Shown here piece after piece: positions 44,101-52,167 of a stretch of 64,000 bases of DNA (the stretch's first letter is position 1; each line of letters begins with the position of its first letter). Position numbers and translations under genes: made by a program. The stretch covers positions 7,260,501 through 7,324,500 of the forward strand of contig NZ_JAPEMI010000001.1 in assembly GCF_026342835.1 (NCBI RefSeq), read 5' to 3'. Source of the DNA: Streptomyces sp. NBC_00154 (GTDB taxonomy: Bacteria > Actinomycetota > Actinomycetes > Streptomycetales > Streptomycetaceae). The notes under the pieces were generated by a model. The model saw nothing but the letters and a program-made list of their open reading frames with translations. It was not told the origin of the DNA and did not search any database.

Positions 44101-44861
44101 CCGACTGGCTGGACGACGCCTTCACCGTCGGCGAGACCGGGCAGCACTCGATCGACGTCCTTCGCTACCGGGCCGGGAAGACCGCCGAGGTCAGCTGGTT
44201 CGGGCCGATCCAGCGGCCCCGGATGGGTCCGATCGGCTACCAGCCGGTGCGCTATCTCGACACTGTCTACATTCCCGCGCCCGGCTGGGGCGACTCCGGC
44301 TCCGGCCATGTCGGAGAAGCTCACGGCAACTTCGACGTCAAGGACTGGATGTCGCTCTACCAGGGTGATCGGCAGCTCAACTGGGGCAACGCGGAATTCC
44401 TGCGGGTTCCCGAGCTCGCGGCGGAGCGCCTGCCCTACCGGCTGGTGGTCGACAACGACCGGGCAGCCTGGGCCAATCCGTACTCGACGCACACCTTGAC
44501 CGAGTGGAACTTCACCTCCGCGGCGACCGGCGCCGACTCGGCCGAGTCTCTTCCGTTGATCCAGCTCGACTACGGGGTGGACACCGACAAGGCGGGCCGG
44601 GCGGACCAGCGTGCCGAGCTGACGGTGGCGGCCTCCCACTTGCCCGGCACAACGGCGGGCATCCGGAAGCCCTCTGTCGAAGTTTCGTACGACGACGGGG
44701 CGACCTGGCAGCGGTCCGAGCTGAACCGAGACGGCGTCGCATGGCGGACGGCCCTGAAGGCGCCGAAGTCCGCGGACTTCGTCACGCTTCGGGTCACTGC
44801 CCGGGACAGCGCCGACAACAGCGTCTCCCAGACGATCACCCGGGCCTTCGGCTTGCGCTGA
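41136..44861 (+). CDS. Secreted S8 (subtilisin-type) serine protease, 1241 residues
   Basis: A large exported serine endopeptidase. The signal peptide (LGAVAALAIGVIPAIAAAPA) is followed by a long propeptide. The triad is Asp250 (VAVLDTGVD), His283 (NGHGTHVAS) and Ser454 (GTSMATPHVAG); the oxyanion Asn is in VVAAGNGGPH. After the catalytic domain come a beta-rich region, then a PA-type segment (VRGKAVVVRRSDTVAIEEQA to GARVLLVANDG), and further beta-sandwich domains to the end. It is more than twice the length of simple subtilisins, as is usual for this Streptomyces subfamily. Translation starts at a TTG at 41136, supported by GAGGGG five bases upstream. A terminator-like hairpin follows. Confidence 0.95.
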   Translation: MSILPTPRLGPIALGAVAALAIGVIPAIAAAPADPPDPAPPAGAASQAPASGSSHSVTLITGDKVTIGTAADGTVIRSVEGPNGTTSGFHRVVMDGSTYVYPDAALPYVGAGLLDEQLFNVTRLIADGYDDAHAKRLPLIVRYTDAADKLRTAPNVAGSTVVRRLDSMQGAAVAQKRDKAPAFWSALTGDSAAARARRGSVRPTFAGGIAKVWLDGKVKADLAESTAQIGAQQVWAEGNTAKGVKVAVLDTGVDSEHPDLIGQIDASTSFVPYEEDIADYNGHGTHVASTIAGTGSASDAKERGVAPGARLEIGKVLDSEGGGQESWIIAGMEWAARDAQAKVISMSLGGGGDSTDPMSEAVDRLSAETGALFVVAAGNGGPHSISSPGAADSALTVGAVDATDKLAEFSSQGPRDGDAGLKPELTAPGVDILAARSHYRRGGSGYYTTMSGTSMATPHVAGAAALLAATHPDWSGPQLKAALVSSTKATESYTPYEAGSGRLDASAAVHASVFATASAFSGFHTWPTKPGETDVRKVTYTNVGDAPVTLDLAIDADAPAGLFTLSADRVTIPAHGTTSVNLTAELDRLPADRQISGMITGSDNAKVVRARTLIGVGKEGRRQNLTIVAKDRSGKPLSGRVLLTAEHLFTTIELDESGTGTGRLPVGSYSGWLTADVRGANGPHSLGMALLSFNDVQLDQDRTVTLDGRKTRQILAHVPRQTTAVAPRLDIHRSFTDSLVESSMLPNETYDSIWALPTGKKVTDGEFEFGARFRLEQPALTVGTKSETFDDPLVKRAAKPLPAGTRKLTAVFAAEGTAKDLARKNVRGKAVVVRRSDTVAIEEQAKAAAAAGARVLLVANDGIGRLRPWDETPWSPQNPAPLTVATLNADQGGDLIDSLQRGSIELKVTSHPTTDYLYDVVRHWSGTVPADPTWRVKPSDLARVDVSFRNYRPGKALEYRSDVWRGWAVGNQLTAPAQGERTDWVTPGADWLDDAFTVGETGQHSIDVLRYRAGKTAEVSWFGPIQRPRMGPIGYQPVRYLDTVYIPAPGWGDSGSGHVGEAHGNFDVKDWMSLYQGDRQLNWGNAEFLRVPELAAERLPYRLVVDNDRAAWANPYSTHTLTEWNFTSAATGADSAESLPLIQLDYGVDTDKAGRADQRAELTVAASHLPGTTAGIRKPSVEVSYDDGATWQRSELNRDGVAWRTALKAPKSADFVTLRVTARDSADNSVSQTITRAFGLR

Positions 44862-44883
44862 CGTCATTGACGGAGCACATACT

Positions 44884-44912
44884 GGGTGGGGTCGCAGCCG
44901 GCGGCCCCACCC
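44884..44912 (+). terminator. Hairpin after the S8 protease gene
   Basis: GGGTGGGG and CCCCACCC pair over 8 bp around a 13-base loop, 23 bp after the stop. It is moderately strong. Confidence 0.55.
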
Positions 44913-44934
44913 GGTGGTGTTCCGCCCGTTACTC

Positions 44935-45180
44935 GGGACGGGCCGCTCGCCGCGTCCGGCCGCAGCCACGGTGAGGCATCCACTGCCAGAACCAGATGGC
45001 CGTCTGCCCCCGGCAACGGCAGCCCGGCCAGGCTCCGGCGGAGCCGGTCGACGTCGATAGGGCCTTTGTCGAATGCGCCGTACAACGAGCCATGGCCACG
45101 GGGATGTTCAGGAGCCAACGCGAGATCGACGAGGGCCCGGACCGGACCGCACCGTCCTCAGATTGAAAGGGGCTCAGTGT
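44935..45180 (-). pseudogene. Transposase remnant, NF041680-like
   Basis: The minus strand reads LAPEHPRGHGSLYGAFDKGP, then LRRSLAGLPLPGADGHLVLA and VDASPWLRPDAA. This matches the N-terminal DDE region of a large actinobacterial transposase group (VDxSPWLRPDA). A shift near 45140-45150 disrupts the upstream part (EDGAVRSGPSS). The rest of the gene is missing. It fills the gap between the S8 protease and the WxL-like gene. Confidence 0.68.
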
Positions 45181-45420
45181 CTGAGGGGTGGGACAGATGC
45201 GAGCGGGGGACCGCACGCGTACGCATCAAGCAGCTATGTGCCGAGAACCGTGACCGCCCCGGTAGGGGCGAGCCACGGAGTGCCATAAAACCATTCTAAA
45301 GAGCGAATGGTCCGATCCGGTGGAAAAGGCAAAGAAAGCGATCATGAATGTGGTCTTCTGCCGATATCGGGCGGGAGGTGACTTCCACCTGCACCTGTGA
45401 CCCCCGATTTGAGGATCAAG

Positions 45421-45954
45421 ATGCGCAGAAGTATCGCGGCTGCTTCGCTCGTTGTCGGCCTGGTGGCGGCTCTGTCCGTTCCCCTGCCGGCTTCGGCCGA
45501 TCAGAGTGGGACCACGCCGGTGACGCTCTCGATCACCACCGGCACCATCGACATCACTGTGCCGACGGGGCCGGTGAGCCTGGGCACCGTCGCCGCCAGC
45601 AGTAGCCCCCAGACGGTCAGCGCACAGCTGGGGAACGTCACTGTGACAGACAACCGGGGTGGTACGACCGGCTGGGTCGTCACCGCGAACGGAACCGACT
45701 TCACGGGACCGCAGAGCATCTCGGTCTCCGCCCCCGGCTCCAGCAGCTACAACACGCCGTCCGCCACGGTCACCGGCAACGCGATCGTCAACGCCAGCAA
45801 CCTGGACCCCCTGTACCCGCCAGGTCCTGTCCAGACGGCCACCAGCGTGTCCGGGATCAACACCGCCGTGTGGAACCCGACCATCTCCGTCACGGTCCCG
45901 GCGGACGCACTGGCCGGCACCTACAGCTCGACGATCACCCACTCCGTGGCCTGA
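45421..45954 (+). CDS. WxL-like secreted surface protein
   Basis: A 177-residue exported protein. The signal peptide is SIAAASLVVGLVAALSVPLP followed by ASA. The mature part is a beta-rich WxL-type domain: GNVTVTDNRGGTTGWVVTAN carries the W-x-V/L motif, and the C-terminus (VPADALAGTYSSTITHSVA) is the usual closing strand. WxL domains bind peptidoglycan non-covalently and partner with DUF916-type proteins, as characterised in Gram-positive Firmicutes; the actinobacterial version is much less studied. The ATG at 45421 has GAGGA five bases upstream. The gene after it encodes a DUF916-like protein, 34 bp away on the same strand, so the two form an operon. Confidence 0.8.
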   Translation: MRRSIAAASLVVGLVAALSVPLPASADQSGTTPVTLSITTGTIDITVPTGPVSLGTVAASSSPQTVSAQLGNVTVTDNRGGTTGWVVTANGTDFTGPQSISVSAPGSSSYNTPSATVTGNAIVNASNLDPLYPPGPVQTATSVSGINTAVWNPTISVTVPADALAGTYSSTITHSVA

Positions 45955-45988
45955 CCCACACACCGAAAACACTGGGGGGATCTCCACC

Positions 45989-47044
45989 TTGCGCAGTTTC
46001 GTTCCCGTCCTGGCACTGGTGGCCGCGGCACTCATCGCGGCCACCGGCGCCGGCTCACCTGCGACCAACACAGCGGCCGCGCCAGCACGTTCATCAGGCT
46101 CCGGCCAGGGAAGCGTCGGCGTACGCCTCGTCGACATCCCGGCCGACCTGGCCGACGATCCACGCGCACGGCACTACATCGTCGACAACCTGAGACCGGG
46201 CACGACCGTGCACCGCCGCATCGAAGTACTGAACACCACTGACTCCACCCTGCACGTCGAGGTGTATCCGGCCGCCGCCACCATCACCCACGGCTCGTTC
46301 GTAGGAGCAGCCGGCAGGAAGCGGAACGAACTCTCGTCCTGGACAAAGCTGCGACGCAGGACGCTCGATGTTCCCGCCCACGACACCCTCCGCGACACCG
46401 TGACAATCAGAGTGCCCAGGGACGCGGCACCCGGCGAGCGTTATGCCGTGGTCTGGGCGCAAGTCAGGGGCGGTCGAGGTGGTGGAGTCGCCCTGGTGAG
46501 CCGCACCGGCATCCGGATGTATCTCTCAGTCGGCGGACACAACCCCCCGGCCCCGAACTTCACCGCGCGCACCATGACGGCCGAACGCGGCCCGGACGGC
46601 CACGCGATCGTGCGTGCCCAGATCATCAACACCGGTGGCCGCGCTCTGGACCTGTCCGGCACCCTGAAACTCGCCTCGGTGTCCGGAAGCCTGAGCGCAG
46701 GCCCCTACCAGGTACAACTGGGCACCAGCCTGGCACCCCACCAGTCCGAGCCCGTGATCATTCCCGTCACCGACGAAGTGGCCGACGGCCCCTGGCGCGC
46801 CACCCTTGAACTCAGAAGCGGACTGCTCGTCAAGAAGTTCCACGCGAAGATCAAATTCCCGCACACCCACGGCATGGCCCCGGCAGCCGCGGTGGACTCC
46901 GAAGCGTCCGGCGGTGGCGCACTCAAGGGGCTGGTCGCGGGGATCCTCCTGCTGGGTACCGCCCTTCTGATCGTCGCCAACCGCGTCCGTCGTCGGCACG
47001 ACGGTAGAACGGCTGACGCCGGTTCAGGCACCACCACCGGTTGA
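45989..47044 (+). CDS. DUF916-like WxL-partner protein with C-terminal membrane anchor
   Basis: A 351-residue exported protein. A signal peptide (VPVLALVAAALIAATGAG) precedes a two-domain ectodomain. Domain 1 has the DUF916-type wording: GVRLVDIPADLADDPRARHY, YIVDNLRPGTTVHRRIEVLN, and FVGAAGRKRNELSSWTKL. Domain 2 (VGGHNPPAPNFTARTMTAER onward) is a second beta-sandwich. A membrane helix near the C-terminus (GLVAGILLLGTALLIVANRV) followed by RRRHDGR anchors it. The TTG at 45989 is chosen, with GGGGGGA nine bases upstream. In known systems such a protein holds WxL proteins at the surface; that role is inferred here. Confidence 0.8.
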   Translation: MRSFVPVLALVAAALIAATGAGSPATNTAAAPARSSGSGQGSVGVRLVDIPADLADDPRARHYIVDNLRPGTTVHRRIEVLNTTDSTLHVEVYPAAATITHGSFVGAAGRKRNELSSWTKLRRRTLDVPAHDTLRDTVTIRVPRDAAPGERYAVVWAQVRGGRGGGVALVSRTGIRMYLSVGGHNPPAPNFTARTMTAERGPDGHAIVRAQIINTGGRALDLSGTLKLASVSGSLSAGPYQVQLGTSLAPHQSEPVIIPVTDEVADGPWRATLELRSGLLVKKFHAKIKFPHTHGMAPAAAVDSEASGGGALKGLVAGILLLGTALLIVANRVRRRHDGRTADAGSGTTTG

Positions 47045-47277
47045 CCTGTCGAGCCCACGGCTTCCTGGCGCTCACAGCGTGACCCGCAGTAGGTATGCAC
47101 CGTCGGAAAGCGGTCCGCCTCTCCATGGCTTCGCCCGCTGGTCCCGTCCCGACGCCCTGGCCGGCTCACGTCACAGCGTCAGATGTTCGGTCGAGCTGAC
47201 CTCCAACTCCTCGGAAAGTGAGTCCTGCTGTGACTCAGGCTGTGCGAAATCGACAAGCGCCCAGGCCGCCCCCGGTG

Positions 47278-47832
47278 CTACCCGACCCGCGCCCTCCGCC
47301 ACTCCACTTCCTCGGCAGCCATCGGGGCCTGGATCTTGTACACGTCGCCGACCCGCAGATTGTCCGGCGTGCTGTACTCGCCGTAGGTGCCTATGACGGA
47401 GACGGCCACACGGGAATCGGGCTGCCAGAAAGTACGGAAGTAAGGGGAGTTCGCCGGGATTTCCGGGATCTCGAGCAGGGGGACACCACGCCGCTCCAGT
47501 AGGCGTTGCAGCTTTTCGAACCGAAGCCTGGGAGTGAACCGCCCGTACCGGGCGCGAACCGTCTCGTTGACGAGGGCGCGGTCCCGGTACGCGAGCCTGT
47601 GAACCTGCAGGGTGAAGTGGTGGCCCGACCATGTGTGTTCGGCGGAAGCGCGGTCCCAGAAGAACTCGGCGAGGCCGTAGTCACGGCACATGCTGTGGTC
47701 GTCGAAGGTGTTCTCACCGAAGTTCGACCCCAGGGCCATGGTCACGCGGTCGGGAGGGGCCGCGGGGCCCACGCCGAGCACGGTGCCAGTGGTGACGACG
47801 TCCACGTAGAACGCCAGGGAGTAGGGGGTCAA
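47278..47832 (-). CDS. Conserved-type hypothetical protein
   Basis: A 184-residue soluble protein I cannot assign. It starts TPYSLAFYVDVVTTGTVLGV, has aromatic-rich stretches (GLAEFFWDRASAEHTWSGHH) and an RYGRFTPRLRFEKLQRLLER helix. Such compact Trp/His-rich proteins of Streptomyces often behave like immunity or antitoxin proteins, but nothing here proves that. The TTG at 47832 is supported by GAGGA eleven bases upstream. It is convergent with the WxL operon. Confidence 0.55.
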   Translation of the reverse strand: MTPYSLAFYVDVVTTGTVLGVGPAAPPDRVTMALGSNFGENTFDDHSMCRDYGLAEFFWDRASAEHTWSGHHFTLQVHRLAYRDRALVNETVRARYGRFTPRLRFEKLQRLLERRGVPLLEIPEIPANSPYFRTFWQPDSRVAVSVIGTYGEYSTPDNLRVGDVYKIQAPMAAEEVEWRRARVG

Positions 47833-47984
47833 GACTGATCCTCGATGTGGTGTGGTCCAACGTGAAGTGGGGGCCTCCAGGACTCACGCTCCGCACGTCG
47901 CCGGAGCACACCTTCTGACCGGAGGTCCGGGCGGGAGTGGACGGGTGAGCGGCCGGAGGTCCGCCCGTCCACTCCCGCCGCGAG

Positions 47985-48962
47985 TCAGCGCGGCTCCGAA
48001 ACCGGCCATGCGCGCGGGTACGGCACGCGCAGCGTTTCGGCCGCCACAGGGGTGTGGTCGGCGGCGGCGTGGAGGCGGCCGTCGCGGAGAACGACGGCGC
48101 CGCTGCCGAGCATGGTCGTGACCAGCTCGGCGGCGAGCGCCTCGGGCGTGAGGCCCAGGAGCCGGGCGGCGTCGGTCAGCCAGTCTCGAGCGTGCAAGTA
48201 CGGCTCGACGTCGTCGGCCGGGATGCCGCCGCGGATCATCAGGGCGAATGCGAAGATCCGCCGGGCGCCGTACCGGACCGTCCCGTCCGGGTCGTCCACG
48301 AGCCGTTGCGCACGGCGCAGGGCGGCGGCGAAGGCAGCACCGGGGTCGGCGGGGATCGGGCCGTGGGAGGGCAGGATCACCCGCGGGGCGAGGTCGGCCA
48401 TCCGCTTGAGGGAAGCGAGCGCGGTGGTGGCCGCGTCGAGCCCGTCGAGGGCGAGGTTCACCCAGCCGACGTCGTAGTCCGACAGTGCGTCCCCGGCCAC
48501 GAGCAGCCGCTCCTCCGGCTGCCACAGCGCCAGATGCCCAGGTGTGTGCCCGGGGGTCCGGACGACTTCCCACTCGGTGTCCCCGAGCCGGAGGACCTGT
48601 CCGTCGTCGAGCGGCACGTCGACCGTGTACGGGGCGACCGGCTGGTCCAGGTACTCGGCCGCGCAGCAGCCCGGGTCCCGGCGTCGGATGGCCTCGGCCT
48701 CCAGGGCCCCGGCCGCGACGGCGGCGCCGTGCGCCTGGAGGAGGGCGTTGCCGCCGACGTGGTCGGAGTGCCAGTGGGTGTTCACCACCAGACCGACTTC
48801 CCCGGCGTGCGCACGGGCCCAGTCGGCCGTCTCTGCGGCATGACCCACGAACCCGGTGTCGACCAGGGCCGGTTGCCGTCCGTGGAGCAGCAGTGTGTTG
48901 GCGTCCGGGAACGGCCGCTGCCACCACGTTGCCCAGGACGGCAATGACGGCTGCGGGCTCAC
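47985..48962 (-). CDS. MBL-fold metallo-hydrolase
   Basis: A 325-residue metallo-beta-lactamase-fold enzyme. The metal site motif THWHSDHVGG (about residues 62-71) is complete, with further ligands in VRTPGHTPGHLALW, LLVAGDALSDYDVGW and LPSHGP. The C-terminal 80 residues form the helical tail of the glyoxalase-II/quinolone-type group. Substrates range from thioesters to lactones, so none is given. Its GTG start overlaps the stop of the PaaI-type gene upstream (GTGA), so both are translated together; a thioester substrate for the pair is plausible. Confidence 0.9.
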   Translation of the reverse strand: MSPQPSLPSWATWWQRPFPDANTLLLHGRQPALVDTGFVGHAAETADWARAHAGEVGLVVNTHWHSDHVGGNALLQAHGAAVAAGALEAEAIRRRDPGCCAAEYLDQPVAPYTVDVPLDDGQVLRLGDTEWEVVRTPGHTPGHLALWQPEERLLVAGDALSDYDVGWVNLALDGLDAATTALASLKRMADLAPRVILPSHGPIPADPGAAFAAALRRAQRLVDDPDGTVRYGARRIFAFALMIRGGIPADDVEPYLHARDWLTDAARLLGLTPEALAAELVTTMLGSGAVVLRDGRLHAAADHTPVAAETLRVPYPRAWPVSEPR

Positions 48963-49417
48963 TGCTCGGGCGGCTTCACGCGGATCAGCGTCTGCTGCCC
49001 GTTGGCGACGAGCTTCCGCCCGCCGTCGTCCGTGACGCCGAACACTTCCAACTGGCAGACGGTCAGCGTGCGTCCGGCCTTCAGGACCGTTCCGACCGCC
49101 TCGAGGTACTCGCCGACCGCGGGCGCGAGGAGGTTGATCTTGTACTCGACGGTGAGAACCTCGGTGTCCTCGGGGAACAGTGTGTAGGCGGCGTAGCCGC
49201 CGGCGGTGTCGGCGATGGTGCTGGTGGCGCCGGCGTGGAAGTAGCCGTGCTGCTGGGTCACTTCGGACCGACTTGGGAGCACGATGTGCACGCGCCCCGG
49301 TCCGATGTGGGTTATCCGTGCACCGAGGTGGGCCATCAGCCCCTGGCAGTCGAAGCTGTCCTGGATGCGCTTCTGCACCTCGGGGCTCGCCTGTTCGTGC
49401 TGTGTCTGGTCTTCCAC
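48959..49417 (-). CDS. PaaI-family hotdog thioesterase
   Basis: A 152-residue acyl-CoA thioesterase-like protein. The hotdog helix motif is HGYFHAGATSTIADTAGGYA, where the HAG and the Asp form the usual active site of PaaI-type enzymes. VEYKINLLAPA follows as the second strand. They hydrolyse aryl- or acyl-CoA thioesters, releasing CoA in aromatic or fatty-acid breakdown. The GTG at 49417 has AAGGAG upstream. The stop overlaps the start of the MBL-fold gene by four bases. A LysE-type remnant lies upstream. Confidence 0.9.
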   Translation of the reverse strand: MEDQTQHEQASPEVQKRIQDSFDCQGLMAHLGARITHIGPGRVHIVLPSRSEVTQQHGYFHAGATSTIADTAGGYAAYTLFPEDTEVLTVEYKINLLAPAVGEYLEAVGTVLKAGRTLTVCQLEVFGVTDDGGRKLVANGQQTLIRVKPPEQ

Positions 49418-49471
49418 GTGCTCTCCTTCGACGGGGACATCACGGTCTCTGAACGGGGCGGGGCGGGTTCG

Positions 49472-49561
49472 TCAGCCGGCCAGGCGTTCCACCAGCAGGA
49501 AACCACCGATGACGATCATCATGGCACCAGAGACGCGGGTGACCGCCCGGGCCGCCGAGGG
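49472..49561 (-). pseudogene. C-terminal remnant of a LysE/RhtB-type exporter
   Basis: About 29 codons on the minus strand read ARAVTRVSGAMMIVIGGFLL and VERLAG, then stop. This is the last helix pattern of LysE/RhtB amino-acid exporters (RVSGxxxxxxGxxLxxER). Everything upstream is missing. The fragment is short, so the call is tentative. Confidence 0.4.
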
Positions 49562-49798
49562 CCGGGTTTCAGGACACTGCGTCTGACCTCCACCCTCGTC
49601 ATGAAGCACGTCATCGATGACCGACCGTTGCCCGAGTAGCCATCGCCGGAAGTCCGAGCACCTGGTACGCCGCAGAGCGGCGACTTAGACAACTCGGGCG
49701 GCGTGCCCGTCGCCCGTGGTCGCGAAGGAACCCGCGCCCGAGTGGTGGCCGGGCGGCGCCACAAGCCGGCACCTGTAACCCAGTGGAAAGGTGCAGAT

Positions 49799-50167
49799 AT
49801 GACTGCCTTCACCGATGCTCAGCGTGCCTACCTGGCCGGCCAGCGGCTGGGTCGCATGGCCACTGTCGACCCCAAGGGCCCGCCGCAGGCCAACCCGGTC
49901 GGATTCTTCCTCCAGGCGGACGACACCGTTCTCATCGGCGGACACCGCATGGGCGCCTCGAAGAAATGGCGCAACCTGCAGGCCAACCCGAAGATCTCCC
50001 TCGTCGTCGACGATCTCGCGAGCGTGACGCCATGGAAGCCCCGCTTCGTGGAGATCCGCGGAACAGCTGAGCTGCTCACCAGCTCCGACGCCCTGGGCCC
50101 GGGTTTCAGCCCCGAGGTGATCCGCATCCACCCTCATAGCGTTCACAGCTGGGGCCTCGACGACTGA
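49799..50167 (+). CDS. PPOX-class, probably F420-dependent, oxidoreductase
   Basis: A 122-residue split-barrel flavin/deazaflavin-binding protein. It starts MTAFTDAQRAYLAGQRLGRM, then ATVDPKGPPQANPVGFFLQA, the wording of F420-binding PPOX-class proteins, and has GGHRMGASKKWRNLQANPKI for cofactor phosphate binding. F420 rather than FMN is favoured by overall sequence but not proven. The ATG at 49799 has GAAAGG eight bases upstream. It stands alone and its substrate is unknown. Confidence 0.85.
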   Translation: MTAFTDAQRAYLAGQRLGRMATVDPKGPPQANPVGFFLQADDTVLIGGHRMGASKKWRNLQANPKISLVVDDLASVTPWKPRFVEIRGTAELLTSSDALGPGFSPEVIRIHPHSVHSWGLDD

Positions 50168-50350
50168 CCCCCGCTCGGCCGACCCATTCCCCGTACTTGC
50201 GTCCGACGTCTGCATCTCCCGGTCGTGCCGGGGCAACTGGCAAGCGGGGGCGACAGGCCGGCAGGGCGGCGCCGTCGCCGCCGTCACAGCCGGAATGCCG
50301 ATCGCGCGGGCCGACTGCCTCCGCTGCACCACGAGTGGCCCGAACCAGCC

Positions 50351-50683
50351 CTATGCGGCCCTCAGGCCCTTTTCCGGATGGCAGATCCGGCATGCCTCGA
50401 TGTCGGGTTCGTTCAACGCGATGATCGCCTCTTCGCGGTTGATGAACCCGAGTTGGGGTGACAGGGAGCAGCCCCCGCGGTGCAGCATCGCCGTGTCCCT
50501 GGAGAGCTTCGGCTGGATCTTCCACGACTGCTCCGCCTGCGCCCGCTCGTGGGCACGCTGCTCCTGCCGCTCTGCGACCTCCAGCTCACGGATCCGGATC
50601 CGGGTCCGGCGCAGCTGCCACTCCAGCCAGTCGGCCAGAGCACGGTTCTTGTCCAGGTCGGATATCCCGCCGGATTCGGACAC
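50351..50683 (-). CDS. DUF6233-like hypothetical protein
   Basis: A 110-residue protein with a helical, Arg-rich N-terminal half (ALADWLEWQLRRTRIRIREL, then VAERQEQRAHERAQAEQSW). A conserved C-terminal part follows: LHRGGCSLSPQLGFINREEA and CRICHPEKGL, where the CxxC pair may bind zinc. This is the layout of DUF6233 proteins, common and multicopy in Streptomyces. The function is unknown. Its GTG start lies two bases after the stop of the upstream gene, so the two are translated from one transcript. Confidence 0.68.
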   Translation of the reverse strand: MSESGGISDLDKNRALADWLEWQLRRTRIRIRELEVAERQEQRAHERAQAEQSWKIQPKLSRDTAMLHRGGCSLSPQLGFINREEAIIALNEPDIEACRICHPEKGLRAA

Positions 50684-50685
50684 CG

Positions 50686-51027
50686 CTACGCCTCGGCCGG
50701 CTGTTCGTGGACGTGCTTCAGCGCCATACGGGCATCGACGACGCCACTCTCCACGCTGCTCCAGAACGGGTGCGTGGACACGATGATGCCGAGTTCGAGG
50801 ATGCGGGCCTTGAGGCGGGTGATCTCCGCGGCCTGCTCGTCGGTGTAGCCGGGGCTGTCTGTTTTTCCGGAGCGGAAGCTGGTGTACGGCTGTTTCTCGC
50901 TCTCCCAGCCGGGCATCGGCTCAGCCGACCACGGCAGGGTCCGGGCGTACTGCTCGTACTGAGCACGGGTTTCGTGCAGCGCGAGCTGGGCGTCGCGCAG
51001 GTCCTGGGGGAAGTCGTACGTGGGCAC
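50686..51027 (-). CDS. Hypothetical protein paired with the DUF6233-like gene
   Basis: A 113-residue, mainly helical soluble protein. It begins VPTYDFPQDLRDAQLALHET, has a Trp/Pro-rich middle (TLPWSAEPMPGWESEKQPY) and a long helix (TDEQAAEITRLKARILELGI) before THPFWSSVE. I know of similar small Streptomyces proteins next to DUF6233 genes, but no function. The GTG at 51027 is chosen by similarity of this start to such proteins; the ribosome binding site is weak. It forms a two-gene unit with the downstream DUF6233-like gene. Confidence 0.6.
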   Translation of the reverse strand: MPTYDFPQDLRDAQLALHETRAQYEQYARTLPWSAEPMPGWESEKQPYTSFRSGKTDSPGYTDEQAAEITRLKARILELGIIVSTHPFWSSVESGVVDARMALKHVHEQPAEA

Positions 51028-51483
51028 ACGTGAATGGTACGCATGTTCGATTTTTGGATGCGAGCGGCACGACGAGCTGCTCTGGCGAATCCCTCGGATG
51101 GAGCAGGACGAGCGCCCCCGGCGTCGAAACCGCGCCACTTGGAGCGCGGTGTGCCGCCGGCGACGGTGACTGGGTTCTCGCCGGGCTCGACGTCGCCGGA
51201 GCTCTGGCCTTCCTCGCGTACGGAGCTGCCGCGGTGCGTGGACGGTCCTCTTCAGCCGCAGTAAGTGTGTGTGGGCGTCGTTCGAGGGTGGCGGGGAGTG
51301 CCCGCACCCCCCGGTGGCCAGGCCCGGTGTGGTGCCGACTGCCCACTCCGAGAGTGTGAGCGGACAGAGCCATGTCCCGGGCTGGGAGCCCGGGACCGTG
51401 TTGTTCTCCTGCAGTGCGGGCCGACGCTGTCGGGGCCGCACCGACCTCCCGTCCGAGGTTGCGTGCTGGTCGTGGACGACTGG
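51028..51483. other. Intergenic region, no recognisable gene
   Basis: Open frames on both strands are Ala/Pro/Arg-rich and have no family motif. The stretch separates the small hypothetical pair from the ABC exporter operon on the same strand. Nothing else is seen. Confidence 0.4.
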
Positions 51484-52167
51484 CTATCGGGCGGTGCTGG
51501 GGAGGCGGAGACGCCCGTCGTTGACTTCGGCGACCTGGTCGACCGAAGTGAGGTGGGTGCGGTCGTGAGTGACCAGGACGGTCGCGGTGGCCTGTTGATG
51601 AGTGAGGCGGATGATCAGGTCGATGACAACGGCGCCACGTTCGTGATCGAGGGAACTGGTGGGTTCGTCGACCAGGAGAACGGTGGGGTCGTTCATCAGG
51701 GCGCGGGCGATGTTGACGCGCTGGCGCTGGCCGCCGGAGAGCTGGTGGGGGCGCCGGCCGGCCTGGTCGGCCAGGCCGACGGCGTCGAGCAGTTCCATGG
51801 CCCGGTTGTGGGCGGTGCGCGGGTTGCGACCGTCGATCTGTGCCATGACCTGGAGCTGTTCGGCGGCGGTGAGGGAGGGCAGCAGGTTGGGCTGCTGAAA
51901 GACGATGCCGATCTTGTTGCGGCGCAGGTCGGTGAGTTCACCGCGGGTCAAGCCGGTGGTGGGCGTGCCGTCGATGGTGACCGTGCCGGTATCGGGGGCG
52001 ATGAGGGTGGCGGCGACGGCGAGAAGGCTGGACTTGCCGGAGCCGGAGGGGCCGACGACGGCGGTCAGGCTGCCCTCGGGCACCTGAAGGGTGACCTGGT
52101 CCAGTGCGGTCAGGCGGGATACGCCGTCGGGGTAGGTGAGGGTGATGTCGGTCAGGTTGAGGCTCAT
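51484..52167 (-). CDS. ABC transporter ATP-binding protein (MacB/LolD type)
   Basis: A 227-residue ATPase that energises the adjacent permease. The Walker A is VVGPSGSGKSSLL, the signature LSGGQRQRVNIARAL, Walker B VLLVDEPTSSLD and the switch His in LVTHDRTHL. The wording and length fit the MacB/LolD/FtsE group, which works with FtsX-like permeases. Its ATG overlaps the stop of the permease gene by ATGA. The operon is divergent from a two-component system that probably controls it. Confidence 0.93.
   Translation of the reverse strand: MSLNLTDITLTYPDGVSRLTALDQVTLQVPEGSLTAVVGPSGSGKSSLLAVAATLIAPDTGTVTIDGTPTTGLTRGELTDLRRNKIGIVFQQPNLLPSLTAAEQLQVMAQIDGRNPRTAHNRAMELLDAVGLADQAGRRPHQLSGGQRQRVNIARALMNDPTVLLVDEPTSSLDHERGAVVIDLIIRLTHQQATATVLVTHDRTHLTSVDQVAEVNDGRLRLPSTAR

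Noticed and set aside
41070..44969. A 1299-codon open frame on the minus strand
   Set aside because: It is exactly antisense to the S8 protease, and its peptide has no domain pattern; GC-rich third positions on the sense strand create it.
51030..51450. Candidate genes on both strands between the small hypothetical pair and the ABC operon
   Set aside because: The frames lack ribosome binding sites and family motifs and have the Ala/Pro/Arg bias of shadows.
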